From contig JAOTSD010000004.1 of NCBI GenBank assembly GCA_030247555.1, positions 1-64,000 on the forward strand: a stretch of 64,000 nucleotides of DNA. Reading direction: 5' to 3'. Position numbers and translations under genes: made by a program. Below are positions 10,412 to 18,940 of the stretch, one piece after another. The DNA is from Siculibacillus sp. Its GTDB lineage: Bacteria > Pseudomonadota > Alphaproteobacteria > Rhizobiales > Ancalomicrobiaceae. Under the pieces are notes generated by a model. The model searched no databases and was not told where the DNA came from. It was given only the letters and a program-made list of their open reading frames with translations. Position 1 is the stretch's first letter, and every line of letters begins with the position of its first letter.

Positions 10412-10436
10412 CGACGAGCCCCGGTGGGGCTCGTCG
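10412..10436. terminator. Hairpin between convergent efp and maoC genes
   Basis: An 11-base perfect inverted repeat (10412-10422 with 10426-10436) lies 22 bases after the efp stop. There is no T-run on the plus strand, so it may end transcription weakly or protect the 3' end. Confidence 0.5.
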
Positions 10437-10485
10437 AGGTCGGCGGTGCCGATCACGATGGCTCGACGTGTTCGCCGGGCCGGCT

Positions 10486-11001
10486 TCAGGCGGGGTGATC
10501 GGGGTCCGCTCCGGGTTCCGTCGCCGTCGGCGGGCGGCACGGCCACATGACGTGGCCGGTGAAGTGGAAGACGCGGGCGCCGGTCTCGTCGAAGCCCTCG
10601 TTGAGCGAATCGAGGATGCCCCAACCCGGCCGGCTGCGCGTCGTGCGCCCGCCGGTCAGGGTGCTGCGGTAGGTGATGGTCCGCCCCGCCAACACCGGCT
10701 TCGTCCAGCGCATGTCGTCGAAGCCGGGCGAGGGGCCGGGCACCGGTGGCTCCTCACCGCGGGCGAGTGCCCTTTCGGTTTCGCGGGCCTGAAGATCGAT
10801 CCACAACCGCATCCAGGCGCAGGCGACGTGCCAGCCGGACGCGGCGAGGCCGCCGAAGAGCGAGGCCTCGCCGGCCGCCGCGTCGAGATGGAACGGTTGC
10901 GGGTCGTAGTCGCGGGCGAAGGCGACGATCTCCTCGGCGGTGAAGGTCCAGGCGCCCAGTTCCACGACCGTGCCGGGTCGGAAGTCCTCGAGGTACCTCA
11001 C
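10486..11001 (-). CDS. MaoC-like hot-dog domain protein (second of a pair)
   Basis: A 171-residue protein with a MaoC/hydratase hot-dog fold; relatives act as (R)-specific enoyl-CoA hydratases or bind acyl-CoA. The motif region DYDPQPFHLD followed by GLAASGWHVA is the typical MaoC substrate-entry sequence containing the catalytic Asp/His area. The GTG start at 11001 overlaps the stop of the preceding maoC gene (GTGA). The two neighbours are similar to each other and probably form a heterodimer or arose by tandem duplication. Substrate is unknown. Confidence 0.85.
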   Translation of the reverse strand: MRYLEDFRPGTVVELGAWTFTAEEIVAFARDYDPQPFHLDAAAGEASLFGGLAASGWHVACAWMRLWIDLQARETERALARGEEPPVPGPSPGFDDMRWTKPVLAGRTITYRSTLTGGRTTRSRPGWGILDSLNEGFDETGARVFHFTGHVMWPCRPPTATEPGADPDHPA

Positions 11002-11480
11002 GGCTTCGCCCTCCGCCCCATCATCAGCGTCGTCCGCATGGTGAGGACCGTTTCGTCGCGCTGGTTCTTCAATTCGATCTCGCAGCCGAGGAAACCGAGT
11101 TCGGGCCGGCCGGTGGAGGCGCGGGCGTCGGTGATGCGCATCGTCCCGGACAGGGTGTCGCCGGGGCGCAAGGGGGCGCGCCAAGAGAGTTTATCGATGC
11201 CGGGGGAGCCGAGGGAGGCGGAGCGGGCGAGGACCGTGTCGCAGGCCATGCGCATGAACAGCGAGGCGGTGTGCCATCCCGAGGCGATGAGCCCGCCGGC
11301 GAGCGACGCCCGGCCGGCTTCCTCGTCGAGATGCATCGGTTGAGGATCCCATTTCGCCGCGAAGGCGACGATCTCGTCGCGGCTCACCGTGCGCGAACCG
11401 AGGTCCAAAACCTCGCCGACCGCGAAATCCTCGAACCGGCGTGTGGTTTCACCGCTCACCGATGCCTCCGATCGTGTCAT
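10998..11480 (-). CDS. MaoC-like hot-dog domain protein (first of a pair)
   Basis: A 160-residue MaoC-domain protein, similar in length and motif (KWDPQPMHLD then GLIASGWHTA) to the gene that follows it. The ATG at 11480 lies just before the divergent small membrane protein gene, leaving about 39 bases between starts. It shares four bases with the downstream maoC gene. Role is probably acyl-CoA hydration, but neither the pathway nor the substrate can be read from the neighbours. Confidence 0.85.
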   Translation of the reverse strand: MTRSEASVSGETTRRFEDFAVGEVLDLGSRTVSRDEIVAFAAKWDPQPMHLDEEAGRASLAGGLIASGWHTASLFMRMACDTVLARSASLGSPGIDKLSWRAPLRPGDTLSGTMRITDARASTGRPELGFLGCEIELKNQRDETVLTMRTTLMMGRRAKP

Positions 11481-11519
11481 GGTGGCTCGATCTCCCCGGT
11501 TCTGCGACGAGATTCGGCC

Positions 11520-11810
11520 ATGTACGCCCAGCTTCTCACCCTCGACGCCTTTCTCGCTCCGAGGCTCGTCCGCCCCTTCTACCTGATCGGCGCGGCGTTG
11601 GCTCTGCTCTGGGGGCTGACCGGCTTTCTCGTCGGGCTGGTGCTGCTCGTCCAAGTGCCTTGGGCGGGGCTCTTCACCATCACCTTCGCGCTGATCTCCT
11701 CGGCGCTCCTCTTCCTCGCCGTCCGCCTCTCCGCCGAGGCGCTGATCGCGACGCTGAGGATGCACGCCCGCTTCGTCGGCGGCGGTCCGAAGGACCCGAT
11801 CCCGGAGTGA
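11520..11810 (+). CDS. Small two-helix membrane protein, DUF4282-like
   Basis: A 96-residue protein with two long hydrophobic helices (residues ~20-42 and ~48-70) and a charged C-terminus. The FLAPRLVRPFYLIGAAL entry into helix 1 resembles the DUF4282 family. No function is known for the family. The ATG at 11520 starts within the short gap shared with the divergent maoC gene. Confidence 0.75.
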   Translation: MYAQLLTLDAFLAPRLVRPFYLIGAALALLWGLTGFLVGLVLLVQVPWAGLFTITFALISSALLFLAVRLSAEALIATLRMHARFVGGGPKDPIPE

Positions 11811-11837
11811 CCGGCCGACGATCGCGTCGAATGCGGA

Positions 11838-11858
11838 GAGGCCCGCCGGGGGGGCCTC
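11838..11858. terminator. Hairpin between convergent DUF4282 gene and ychF
   Basis: A seven-base GC-rich inverted repeat (11838-11844 with 11852-11858) lies between two gene ends that face each other. No clear T-run follows on either strand. Confidence 0.45.
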
Positions 11859-11864
11859 GCTTCG

Positions 11865-12962
11865 TCAGGCGTTGAACTTGAAGAGCAGGATGTCGCCGTC
11901 CTGGACGACGTATTCCTTGCCTTCGTCGCGTGCCTTGCCGGCCTCCTTGGCCGCCGCCTCGCCGCCGAGACCGATGTAGTCGTCATAGGCGATGGTCTGA
12001 GCGCGGATGAAGCCGCGTTCGAAGTCGGAGTGGATGACGCCGGCCGCGCCCGGGGCCTTGGTGCCTTTGACGATGGTCCAGGCGCGCGTCTCTTTCGGGC
12101 CGACGGTGAAATAGGTGATGAGGCCGAGGAGTTCGTAGCCGGCGCGGATCAGCCGGTCGAGACCGGGCTCGTGCAGGCCCATCCCCTCGAGGAACTCCAT
12201 CTCCTCCTCGTCGGAGAGTTGGGCGACCTCCGCCTCGATCGCCGCGGAAATGACGACCGACTTGGCGCCCTGCGCCGTCGCCATCTCTTCCACGCGCGCC
12301 GAATGGGCGTTGCCGGAGGCGGCCGAGGCCTCCTCGACGTTGCAGACGTAGAGCACCGGCTTGGAAGTGAGCAGCATCAGGCCGTCGAGGAGTGGCCGGT
12401 CCTCGTGGGACACTTCGAGCATGCGCACCGGCCTGCCGTTCTGCAGGAGTTCGAGCGCCTTTTCCATGATCGGCAGCACGTGCTTCGACTCGCGATCGCC
12501 GCCGGCCGCCTTCTTGCGAGTGGCGACGATGCGGCGTTCGAGGCTGTCGAGATCGGCGAGCATCAGCTCGGTCTCCACCGTCTCTGCGTCGGCCACCGGA
12601 TCGACGCGGCCCTCGACGTGGGTGACGTCGCCGTCCTCGAAGCAGCGCAGCACGTGGACGACGGCGTCGACCTCGCGGATGTTGGCGAGGAACTGGTTGC
12701 CGAGGCCCTCGCCCTTGGAGGCGCCGCGCACCAGGCCGGCGATGTCGACGAAGGTGATGCGGGTCGGGACGATCTGCGCCGACTTGCCGATCGCCGCGAT
12801 CTTGGAGAGCCGCGGGTCGGGCACGCCCACTTCGCCGGTGTTCGGCTCGATGGTGCAGAAGGGATAGTTGGCCGCCTGGGCGGCGGCCGTGCGGGTCAGC
12901 GCGTTGAAGAGGGTCGACTTGCCGACGTTGGGCAGGCCGACGATGCCGCATTTGAAGCCCAT
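11865..12962 (-). CDS. ychF: Redox-regulated ribosome-binding ATPase YchF
   Basis: A 365-residue Obg-family P-loop ATPase of standard length. G1 is GLPNVGKST, and the nucleotide-specificity motif reads NVEE rather than NKxD, which is the known basis of ATP preference in YchF. A C-terminal TGS domain (TYFTVGPKETRAWTIVKGTKA) follows. YchF binds the ribosome and is linked to stress responses. It is the last gene of a leftward translation block (rplY, pth, csp, infA, ychF) in which rplY-pth-ychF is the commonly conserved core. Confidence 0.97.
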   Translation of the reverse strand: MGFKCGIVGLPNVGKSTLFNALTRTAAAQAANYPFCTIEPNTGEVGVPDPRLSKIAAIGKSAQIVPTRITFVDIAGLVRGASKGEGLGNQFLANIREVDAVVHVLRCFEDGDVTHVEGRVDPVADAETVETELMLADLDSLERRIVATRKKAAGGDRESKHVLPIMEKALELLQNGRPVRMLEVSHEDRPLLDGLMLLTSKPVLYVCNVEEASAASGNAHSARVEEMATAQGAKSVVISAAIEAEVAQLSDEEEMEFLEGMGLHEPGLDRLIRAGYELLGLITYFTVGPKETRAWTIVKGTKAPGAAGVIHSDFERGFIRAQTIAYDDYIGLGGEAAAKEAGKARDEGKEYVVQDGDILLFKFNA

Positions 12963-13043
12963 GGCTCAATCACCGTTTCATGGCGACGCCCCCGCTCGGT
13001 TTCACCGCCGGGGGCGCTCGGACGTCGAGAATGAAGCGTCGGA

Positions 13044-13322
13044 TCAACGACGGCGGAACTGTGTGCCGCCCGGCCGCGGCGGCGGCGCACCGTCGGCGCG
13101 CACCTCGCGGTGACGGAAGACGAGCCGGCCCTTTTCGAGGTCGTAGGGGCTCATCTCGACGGTCACGCGGTCACCGGCGAGCGTCTTGATGCGGTTCTTC
13201 TTCATCTTACCGGCGGTATAGGCGATGATCTCGTGACCGTTCTCGAGGCGGACGCGGAAACGTGCGTCCGGCAGGATCTCCAGTACGAGCCCCTCGAATT
13301 GGATGAGTTCTTCCTTGGCCAT
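13044..13322 (-). CDS. infA: Translation initiation factor IF-1, C-terminally extended form
   Basis: A 92-residue single OB-fold (S1) protein that sits in the ribosomal A site during initiation. The core ([11 protein letters not shown]... [16 protein letters not shown]... [14 protein letters not shown]) is nearly invariant, but a ~20-residue tail rich in Pro, Gly and Arg follows where classical IF-1 (about 72 residues) ends. This longer form is known in Hyphomicrobiales; whether a second, short infA exists elsewhere cannot be seen here. It lies between csp and ychF. Confidence 0.93.
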   Translation of the reverse strand: MAKEELIQFEGLVLEILPDARFRVRLENGHEIIAYTAGKMKKNRIKTLAGDRVTVEMSPYDLEKGRLVFRHREVRADGAPPPRPGGTQFRRR

Positions 13323-13378
13323 ACGACGAATCCGTTTCTCATCTCTCGTTCGATGCAGGGCATATAGCCGAAAAGCGT

Positions 13379-13416
13379 CGAGCCGGAAACCGGGAGAACC
13401 CCGAGGATCCGGCTCG
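13379..13416 (-). terminator. Possible terminator between csp and infA
   Basis: Eight-base arms 13379-13386 and 13409-13416 pair across a 22-base loop that is itself G/C-rich. On the minus strand it is followed by ACGCTTTTCGG. It lies 18 bases downstream of the csp stop and could end the csp transcript before infA. Confidence 0.45.
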
Positions 13417-13433
13417 AAATCGCAATTTCGCGC

Positions 13434-13643
13434 TCAGGCGGAGGCGAGATTGGCCGCGGCCGCCTTGCCCGACCGACGATCGGTCTCGACCTCGAAGGAG
13501 ACCTTCTGGCCTTCCGTGAGGGTGCGCATGCCGGAGCGCTCGACGGCGGAGATGTGGACGAACACGTCCTTGCCGCCGTCATCCGGCTGAATGAAACCAT
13601 ATCCCTTGGTTTCGTTGAAGAATTTGACGGTTCCGACGGGCAT
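13434..13643 (-). CDS. Cold-shock domain protein, CspA family
   Basis: A 69-residue single cold-shock domain, an RNA/DNA chaperone. RNP1 (KGYGFIQP) and RNP2 (VFVHIS) are intact. The ATG at 13643 gives the standard compact form; in-frame upstream codons are unlike Csp. A second cold-shock protein with a long Gly/Arg-rich extension is encoded at 44288-44956, and the two share the VERSG segment after RNP2. The 212-base gap upstream, before pth, should include a leader for cold regulation, but I could not assign specific elements. Confidence 0.94.
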   Translation of the reverse strand: MPVGTVKFFNETKGYGFIQPDDGGKDVFVHISAVERSGMRTLTEGQKVSFEVETDRRSGKAAAANLASA

Positions 13644-13855
13644 TTCGATATCCTTCCGATGGCTCGTGCGTCGTCGAGCGGCCGCGTCGTACGGCAGCTC
13701 GGGGCAGTCGAATTTGGTGAGATCTGGCGAGCGGCCCGGAAGTTCTTCCGGGCGCAAGAGCCCGGGGTCCGGCCAAGTCCGATCGCGGAACAATAGAGGG
13801 CGACGCCGCCGTGATCAAAGGAAATCGGCGAGAGTCGGCGAAATCGGCCGAAAAC

Positions 13856-14542
13856 TCACCGCTTTTTCGCCGCCAGGAGCCGTCGCAGCGTCTCGGCCAT
13901 GGCGTTCTTGGCCGTCTCGGTCGGGCCGGCCGCCGCCGGAGCGGAGGTGCGCGGCTTTTCCGGCCGCGGCTCGCCGGCGGGTTTGATACCGGAGACCAGA
14001 TTCATGAAGCCGACGTCGTCGCGCTCGACGAGTTTCCCCGCCGCGTCGGCGACGCCGCCGAGAAGCGGCTCCAGCCAGTCGCGGTCGACCTTGGCGAAAT
14101 TGCCGAGCACCCATCCGGTGACCCGTTCCTTGGCGCCGGGATGACCGATCCCCAAGCGGACGCGGCGGAAGTCGGAGCCGAGGTGGGCTTGGATCGAGCG
14201 CAGGCCGTTGTGGCCGGCGTGACCGCCGCCGATCTTGACCTTGAGGCGGCCGGGATCGAGATCGAGCTCGTCGTGGAAGACGACGAAGTCCTTCGGCTCG
14301 ATCTTGTAGAATTGAGCGCAGGCGGCGACCGAACGACCGCTGTCGTTCATCCAGGTCATCGGCTTCAACGCCACGACCTTCTCGGCTCCGATGGTGCCTT
14401 CGCAGACCTCGCCGTGGAACTTCGCCCGCCAAGGCGAAAAGGAATGGCGGCGGACGATCGCGTCCACCGCCATGAATCCGATGTTGTGCCGGTTGAGGAC
14501 GTACTCCTGACCGGGATTGCCGAGCCCCACGAAGAGCAGCAT
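13856..14542 (-). CDS. pth: Peptidyl-tRNA hydrolase
   Basis: A 228-residue enzyme that frees tRNA from peptidyl-tRNAs dropped by ribosomes. The N-terminus [22 protein letters not shown] contains the conserved Asn and catalytic His, followed by the [11 protein letters not shown] and HDELDLDPG blocks and [11 protein letters not shown]. The last ~40 residues form a Pro/Ala-rich tail beyond the usual ~190. It follows rplY by 27 bases, the common alphaproteobacterial arrangement. Confidence 0.96.
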   Translation of the reverse strand: MLLFVGLGNPGQEYVLNRHNIGFMAVDAIVRRHSFSPWRAKFHGEVCEGTIGAEKVVALKPMTWMNDSGRSVAACAQFYKIEPKDFVVFHDELDLDPGRLKVKIGGGHAGHNGLRSIQAHLGSDFRRVRLGIGHPGAKERVTGWVLGNFAKVDRDWLEPLLGGVADAAGKLVERDDVGFMNLVSGIKPAGEPRPEKPRTSAPAAAGPTETAKNAMAETLRRLLAAKKR

Positions 14543-14569
14543 CGACCCCTCCGGTCAGGATGACGAGAC

Positions 14570-15169
14570 TCAGGCCGTGGCTTCGGCGGTCTCGGTGAAG
14601 CCGACCGGGGCGGTGATCGAGAGAACGGTGTAGTTCTTCTCGTGGATCACGGGCTTGATGCCCGAGGGAAGCTTCACTTCCTCGATGTGGACGGAGCCAC
14701 CGATGTTGAGCGTCGAGACGTCGACGTCGATCGACTCCGGGATGGAGTCGGCGCGGCACTGGCACTCGATCTCGTGGTGGACGATCGACAGGGCGCCGCC
14801 GCGCTTCAGGCCGGCGGACTTCTCCTGGTTGATCGCGTGCACCGGCACGAAGACGGTGACGATGGTCTCGTCGGAGATGCGCAGGAAGTCGACGTGGGTC
14901 AGCGTGTCCTTGACCGTGTGCAGATGGTAATCCTTGGGGATCACACGGATCTTCTCGCCGCCGACGACGACGGTGGCGACGGTGGTCAGGAAGCCGCCGG
15001 CGCGCAGCCGCTTGTCCGCTTCCTTGTAGGGAAGCGCGATGGCGAGCGGGGGCTTCTTGTCGCCGTAGATGACGGCGGGCACGCGGGCCTCACGACGCAG
15101 CGCACGAGCGGCCCCCTTGCCGACCCGTTCACGCACCGTGGCCTCGATCTCGTAGGACTGACGGCTCAT
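14570..15169 (-). CDS. rplY: 50S ribosomal protein L25 (Ctc form)
   Basis: A 199-residue 5S-rRNA-binding protein with the N-terminal L25 barrel and the C-terminal TL5/CTC beta domain (KLPSGIKPVI region) found in alphaproteobacteria, unlike the ~94-residue enterobacterial form. The ATG at 15169 follows AAAGAGGTACACCC. A terminator-shaped hairpin stands immediately upstream of the ribosome site, suggesting transcript-level control. It leads a leftward run rplY-pth. Confidence 0.96.
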   Translation of the reverse strand: MSRQSYEIEATVRERVGKGAARALRREARVPAVIYGDKKPPLAIALPYKEADKRLRAGGFLTTVATVVVGGEKIRVIPKDYHLHTVKDTLTHVDFLRISDETIVTVFVPVHAINQEKSAGLKRGGALSIVHHEIECQCRADSIPESIDVDVSTLNIGGSVHIEEVKLPSGIKPVIHEKNYTVLSITAPVGFTETAEATA

Positions 15170-15195
15170 GGGTGTACCTCTTTCGAGTGATCGAA

Positions 15196-15222
15196 TGAAA
15201 AAGAGGCCGGATGCCCGGCCTC
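15196..15222 (-). promoter_or_regulatory. Terminator-like hairpin in the rplY leader (possible attenuator)
   Basis: On the minus strand an eight-base perfect stem (15215-15222 with 15203-15210, four-base loop) is followed directly by five Ts, then about 26 bases later the rplY start codon. The space between hairpin and start is filled by the ribosome site and is too short for a promoter. Transcription of rplY must therefore begin upstream and pass this hairpin, or rplY is read from a proC transcript. Confidence 0.6.
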
Positions 15223-15381
15223 GCGCGACCCACGCGACATCGTCCGACGCGGCGAGGGCCGTCCCTCACGGTGCCTCCAAGGGTGTCGGCGTGTGGGAAC
15301 GGGCGCGGACATAGCACCGAGGGCCGCGAAAGGCAAGGATTGGAGCCGTGGATCCGAAGGAGATGCGGCCGGGCCTCCGCC

Positions 15382-16206
15382 TCAGCCAGCGAGTTCGCGC
15401 GACCGCTTCGCCGCTGCCGCGACCGCTTCGGTCATCAGCTTCGCCAGACCTCCCTCGCCCATCAGCACGGACAGCGCCGCGGCGGTGGTGCCGCCCGGCG
15501 AGGTGACGTTCTTCCTGAGCGTCTCGGGGCTCTCGGGCGACCGCCACAGGAGTTCGCCGGCGCCTTCCACCGTCGCGCGCGCCAGGCGGGCGGCGAGGTC
15601 GGGTTCGAGCCCGGCGGCCGCGCCCGCCGCGGCGAGCGCCTCGACCATGTGGAAGACATAGGCCGGACCCGAACCCGACACCGCGGTGGCGACGTCGATC
15701 AGGTCCTCGCGGTCGACCCATTCGAGCCGGCCGAGGGTGGCGAGCAGCGCCGAGACGAGGTCGCGGTCGGCGGCCGGCACCGCGGCGTTCGCCACCGCGG
15801 CGGTGATGCCGCGGCCGACCTGTGACGGCGTGTTGGGAATGGTGCGGACGATGCGGGCGGCGCCGAGGCCGCGTGCGAAGGCGGCCATCGTCTTGCCGGC
15901 CACCACCGAGACGACGACCGTCTCCGGTCCGACGAGCGAGGCGAGCGGGGGGAGCACCGCGTCGAGCACCTGCGGCTTGACCGCCACCACCATCACGCGC
16001 GCCACCAGCCCGGCCGGGGCGGTGGCGGCGAGGCGGACGCCGCGCGCCGTGGCGAGCGACGTCAGTTCGTCCGAGGGGGTCGGCTCGATCACCACCACGC
16101 CGTCGGCGGGAAGGCCGCGATCGAGCCAGCCCGCGAGCATGGCGCCGCCCATCTTGCCGGCGCCGATCAGCACCAGCGGCGTGGCATCGTGAAGGTCGAT
16201 GGTCAT
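15382..16206 (-). CDS. proC: Pyrroline-5-carboxylate reductase
   Basis: A 274-residue NAD(P)H-dependent enzyme for the last step of proline synthesis. It has the Rossmann motif LIGAGKMGGAMLAGWL near the N-terminus, the AVKPQVLD segment, and the C-terminal family signature region SGSGPAYVFHMVEAL ... SPGGTTAAAL. The ATG at 16206 overlaps the stop of ybjN (ATGA). The ybjN-proC pair is a common alphaproteobacterial arrangement. Confidence 0.96.
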   Translation of the reverse strand: MTIDLHDATPLVLIGAGKMGGAMLAGWLDRGLPADGVVVIEPTPSDELTSLATARGVRLAATAPAGLVARVMVVAVKPQVLDAVLPPLASLVGPETVVVSVVAGKTMAAFARGLGAARIVRTIPNTPSQVGRGITAAVANAAVPAADRDLVSALLATLGRLEWVDREDLIDVATAVSGSGPAYVFHMVEALAAAGAAAGLEPDLAARLARATVEGAGELLWRSPESPETLRKNVTSPGGTTAAALSVLMGEGGLAKLMTEAVAAAAKRSRELAG

Positions 16207-16703
16207 GCCCGTCCCACGGTTTCGAAGAGGGCGCCCTCCAGCGCCTCCTGGGCCGACTTGCCGGCCCAGACGACGAACTGGAACGCCTGATAGTAGCGGT
16301 CGCAGGAGTCGATCGCGGCGGTCAACATGGCGTCGACCTGCCGCGCCGAGGGTTCGGCTCCGCCGGCGAGGAGATGGGCGTGGCGATACATCACCACGCC
16401 CTCGCCCGACCACAGGTCGAAGTGGCCGAGCCACATCTGCTCGTTGACCAGCGTGAGCAGCCGCATCACCTCGGTCCGGCGGGTTTCGGTGACCTTCAGA
16501 TCGAAGGCGCAGGCCAGATGCAGCGCCTCGACGTCCTCCATCCACGAGAAGGAGACGTGGTAGTCGCACCAGCGGCCGGTGATGGAGACGGTGATCTCGT
16601 CGTCTCCGGAGCGCTCGAACACCCAGTCCTCGAGCGCGGCGACGTGTTCGATCACGTCGACCGGGTTGGAATTTCGTTCGGCTTCCAATTCGATCAGGCT
16701 CAT
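16203..16703 (-). CDS. YbjN domain protein
   Basis: A 166-residue soluble protein of the YbjN/type-III-chaperone-like fold. Residues ~10-140 contain the YbjN-type pattern with acidic and aromatic residues (FSWMEDVEALHLACAFDLKV, LVNEQMWLGHFDLWSGEGVVMYRH). In enterobacteria YbjN is a poorly understood stress regulator; no catalytic residues are evident. The start at 16703 is the first codon with family-like sequence. It is translationally coupled to proC. Confidence 0.8.
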   Translation of the reverse strand: MSLIELEAERNSNPVDVIEHVAALEDWVFERSGDDEITVSITGRWCDYHVSFSWMEDVEALHLACAFDLKVTETRRTEVMRLLTLVNEQMWLGHFDLWSGEGVVMYRHAHLLAGGAEPSARQVDAMLTAAIDSCDRYYQAFQFVVWAGKSAQEALEGALFETVGRA

Positions 16704-17033
16704 CGAGCGGGTCCTCGCGTGTGAGGGCGACCGGACACGGGGAATACGCGACGCTCGGCGGCGGACCGACCGGTCAGAACCGGAGGATGCCCCGCCACCG
16801 AAGGACCGGTGAGACCGACGAGCCGATACGGCCGGATCGCCGAGAGCACCGGAAGTACCATCGAACCGAAGACGATGAACGAGTGACGCCGGATCGAGGG
16901 GGACGCGACCGAAACACACCGAGGACGAGACGTGTGTCCCCGGGGACGCGAATCTCTCTCCACATCAGTATAGGAATCGACGCCCCCGGCGCGAATGACT
17001 TCCGCGCGGGAAGGCACGAAAAATGTGGACGAA
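16704..17033. other. Intergenic region upstream of ybjN
   Basis: This 330-base stretch lies between the ybjN start and the DUF523 gene's stop, both leftward. It should hold the ybjN-proC promoter. The open frames across it are Arg/Pro-rich shadows; I see no gene, RNA or strong hairpin. Confidence 0.5.
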
Positions 17034-17546
17034 TCAGTCGTCTCGATCGCCCGCGGGGGGGTGTGCGGCGAGCCGGGCGGCGAGCGCCTCGATGTCGGCG
17101 GGGGAGAAGACCTCGACGCCGGCGGCCCTGAGTGCCGCGGTGGTCACGCCTTCGCCGGTCCGGCGCCGCCCCGAGAAGGTGCCGTCGGCGACGAGATCGA
17201 CGCCGCAGGAGGGGCTGCCTTCGGTCAGGAGCGCGAAGCGGCAGCCCCGTACCCGGGCGGTCGCCAGGGCGACACGGGCTCCTTCGCGGAAGGCGGCGGT
17301 GTGGTCGCCGTCCTCGGCGTCGAGAATGCGGCCTTCGCCGGCCAGAACCGCCGCGGCCGTGGTGCCGGCCTCGATCTCGGCGGCCGGACGCGGCACCGGG
17401 AGTCCGCCGGCGGTCTCCGGGCAGAACGGTACCAGCCGCCCTTCGGCGGCCCATTCGGAGAGGAGCGGGTGATGCGTCGTCCCGGCGCCGCCGTCCCAGC
17501 GCACCGGCCAGCCGATCAGGCAGGCGGAGACGAGGATGCGCTCCAT
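17034..17546 (-). CDS. DUF523 family protein
   Basis: A 170-residue protein matching DUF523: ILVSACLIGWPVRWDGG at the N-terminus, VPFCPETAGGLPVPR, and TEGSPSCG in the centre. Conserved cysteines in these motifs suggest a metal or thiol function, but no activity is established for the family. The start at 17546 precedes the SACLxG motif directly. It follows ubiK by eight bases, so the two are likely co-transcribed. Confidence 0.87.
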   Translation of the reverse strand: MERILVSACLIGWPVRWDGGAGTTHHPLLSEWAAEGRLVPFCPETAGGLPVPRPAAEIEAGTTAAAVLAGEGRILDAEDGDHTAAFREGARVALATARVRGCRFALLTEGSPSCGVDLVADGTFSGRRRTGEGVTTAALRAAGVEVFSPADIEALAARLAAHPPAGDRDD

Positions 17547-17554
17547 GGGGCGGC

Positions 17555-17875
17555 TCAGGCGACGGTCGGACCGGACGGGTCGCCGGCGATCAGCGTCTCG
17601 GAGAGGCCGCTCTTGCCGCCCTCCAGCCGGGCGAGGCGCTCCTCGAGCGCGGCGATGCGTGCGGCGAGGCGTTCGTTCTCCGTGCGCGCCACCGTGGCCA
17701 TCTCGCGCAGCACCTCGAAGTCCTCGCGCTTGACCAGATCCATGTCGGCGACGAAGCCCTCGGCACGGGATTTGAACGCGGTCTCGACCTCCTTGGCCAC
17801 GCCCTGCGCCATGCCGGCGGCGTCGGTGACGAGCTTGGCGATGTCGTCGAAGAAGCGGTTGGAAGTCTGGGTCAC
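17555..17875 (-). CDS. ubiK: Ubiquinone biosynthesis accessory factor UbiK (BMFP family)
   Basis: A 106-residue protein with an amphipathic N-terminal helix (NRFFDDIAKLVTDAAGMAQG) and a C-terminal coiled coil (residues ~55-85, RTENERLAARIAALEERLARLE). UbiK helps organise the aerobic ubiquinone-synthesis complex at the membrane. The GTG at 17875 gives the family N-terminus; upstream in-frame sequence is unrelated. It is divergent from lgt, a usual neighbour in Hyphomicrobiales. Confidence 0.85.
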   Translation of the reverse strand: MTQTSNRFFDDIAKLVTDAAGMAQGVAKEVETAFKSRAEGFVADMDLVKREDFEVLREMATVARTENERLAARIAALEERLARLEGGKSGLSETLIAGDPSGPTVA

Positions 17876-18103
17876 GGTGTCGCTCCCGGTCGTCGGATCG
17901 GGCGGTCGGGCCGCCCTTCTCGTCGTGGTTATGGGGTGTCGGGCCGGCGCCCGCAAGGGGTGGCGCGCCCCGCCCCATCCTCGCCGCGATCGGGTGTTCG
18001 TCTTCCCCGCCCGTCACGGCGCGCCGCTTGACGGGTGAAGCCACTGCCCGCACTGTCGCCGGACATCCCTCGCCCGCGCAGTCCACTTCGAGACCCCGAT
18101 CAC

Positions 18104-18940
18104 ATGTCGCTCTTCGCCCTGCCGTTCCCGGCGATCGACCCGATCGCGATCCAGTTCGGCCCGCTCGCCATCCGCTGGTACGCGCTCGCCTACATCGCCG
18201 GCATCCTGATCGGCTGGTGGTATCTGCGCCGGTTGGTCGAAACGCCGCGCCTGTGGGGCGCCACCGACCGGCCGACCGTCGCCGAACTCGACGACTTCGT
18301 CCTGTGGGCGACGCTCGGCATCGTCCTCGGCGGTCGCATCGGCTACGTGCTCTTCTACAACCTCGGCCACTACGTCGAGCACCCCGGCGAGATCCCGATG
18401 TTGTGGAAGGGCGGCATGGCCTTCCACGGCGGTCTGGTCGGCTCGATGGTGGTGATGCTGATCTTCGCTCGCCGGCGCGACTTCTCCTTCCTGTCGCTCT
18501 TCGACCTCTTCGCCGCGGCGGCGCCGATCGGTTTGTTCTTCGGGCGGCTGGCCAACTTCATCAACGGCGAATTGTGGGGCCGCACCTCCGACGTCGCTTG
18601 GGCGATGGTCTTTCCCCATGCCGGGCCGGACCCGCGCCATCCCAGCCAGCTCTACGAGGCGGCGCTGGAAGGCGTGGTGCTCTTCGCCGTCGTCGCCCAT
18701 CTCGTCCACCGTTCGGAGATTCTGAAGAAGCCCGGGGCGCTCGCCGGCGTCTTCGCCATGGGCTACGGGCTCGCTCGTTTCGTCGTCGAGTTCTTCCGCG
18801 AACCCGACGCCCAGGTCGGCTATCTGGCGGGCGGCATCACCATGGGCCAGGTCCTGTCGCTGCCGATGATCTTCGCCGGGCTGGCGCTGTTCCTCTGGGC
18901 GAGGCTCGCCGCCCGCCGCGGCGGGAGCCCCGCTCCATGA
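18104..18940 (+). CDS. lgt: Prolipoprotein diacylglyceryl transferase
   Basis: A 278-residue integral inner-membrane enzyme that transfers diacylglycerol from phosphatidylglycerol to the lipobox cysteine of prolipoproteins. Seven hydrophobic helices are visible, with the signature GRLANFINGELWGR near residue 150. The ATG at 18104 was preferred over an upstream in-frame ATG at 18035 because Lgt proteins start close to the first helix. It overlaps midA by ATGA. A lipoprotein gene lies 2 kb downstream. Confidence 0.96.
   Translation: MSLFALPFPAIDPIAIQFGPLAIRWYALAYIAGILIGWWYLRRLVETPRLWGATDRPTVAELDDFVLWATLGIVLGGRIGYVLFYNLGHYVEHPGEIPMLWKGGMAFHGGLVGSMVVMLIFARRRDFSFLSLFDLFAAAAPIGLFFGRLANFINGELWGRTSDVAWAMVFPHAGPDPRHPSQLYEAALEGVVLFAVVAHLVHRSEILKKPGALAGVFAMGYGLARFVVEFFREPDAQVGYLAGGITMGQVLSLPMIFAGLALFLWARLAARRGGSPAP

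Noticed and set aside
16774..17454. Minus-strand open frame across the ybjN-DUF523 gap
   Set aside because: Arg-rich translation overlapping DUF523 in another frame, no ribosome site or family signal.
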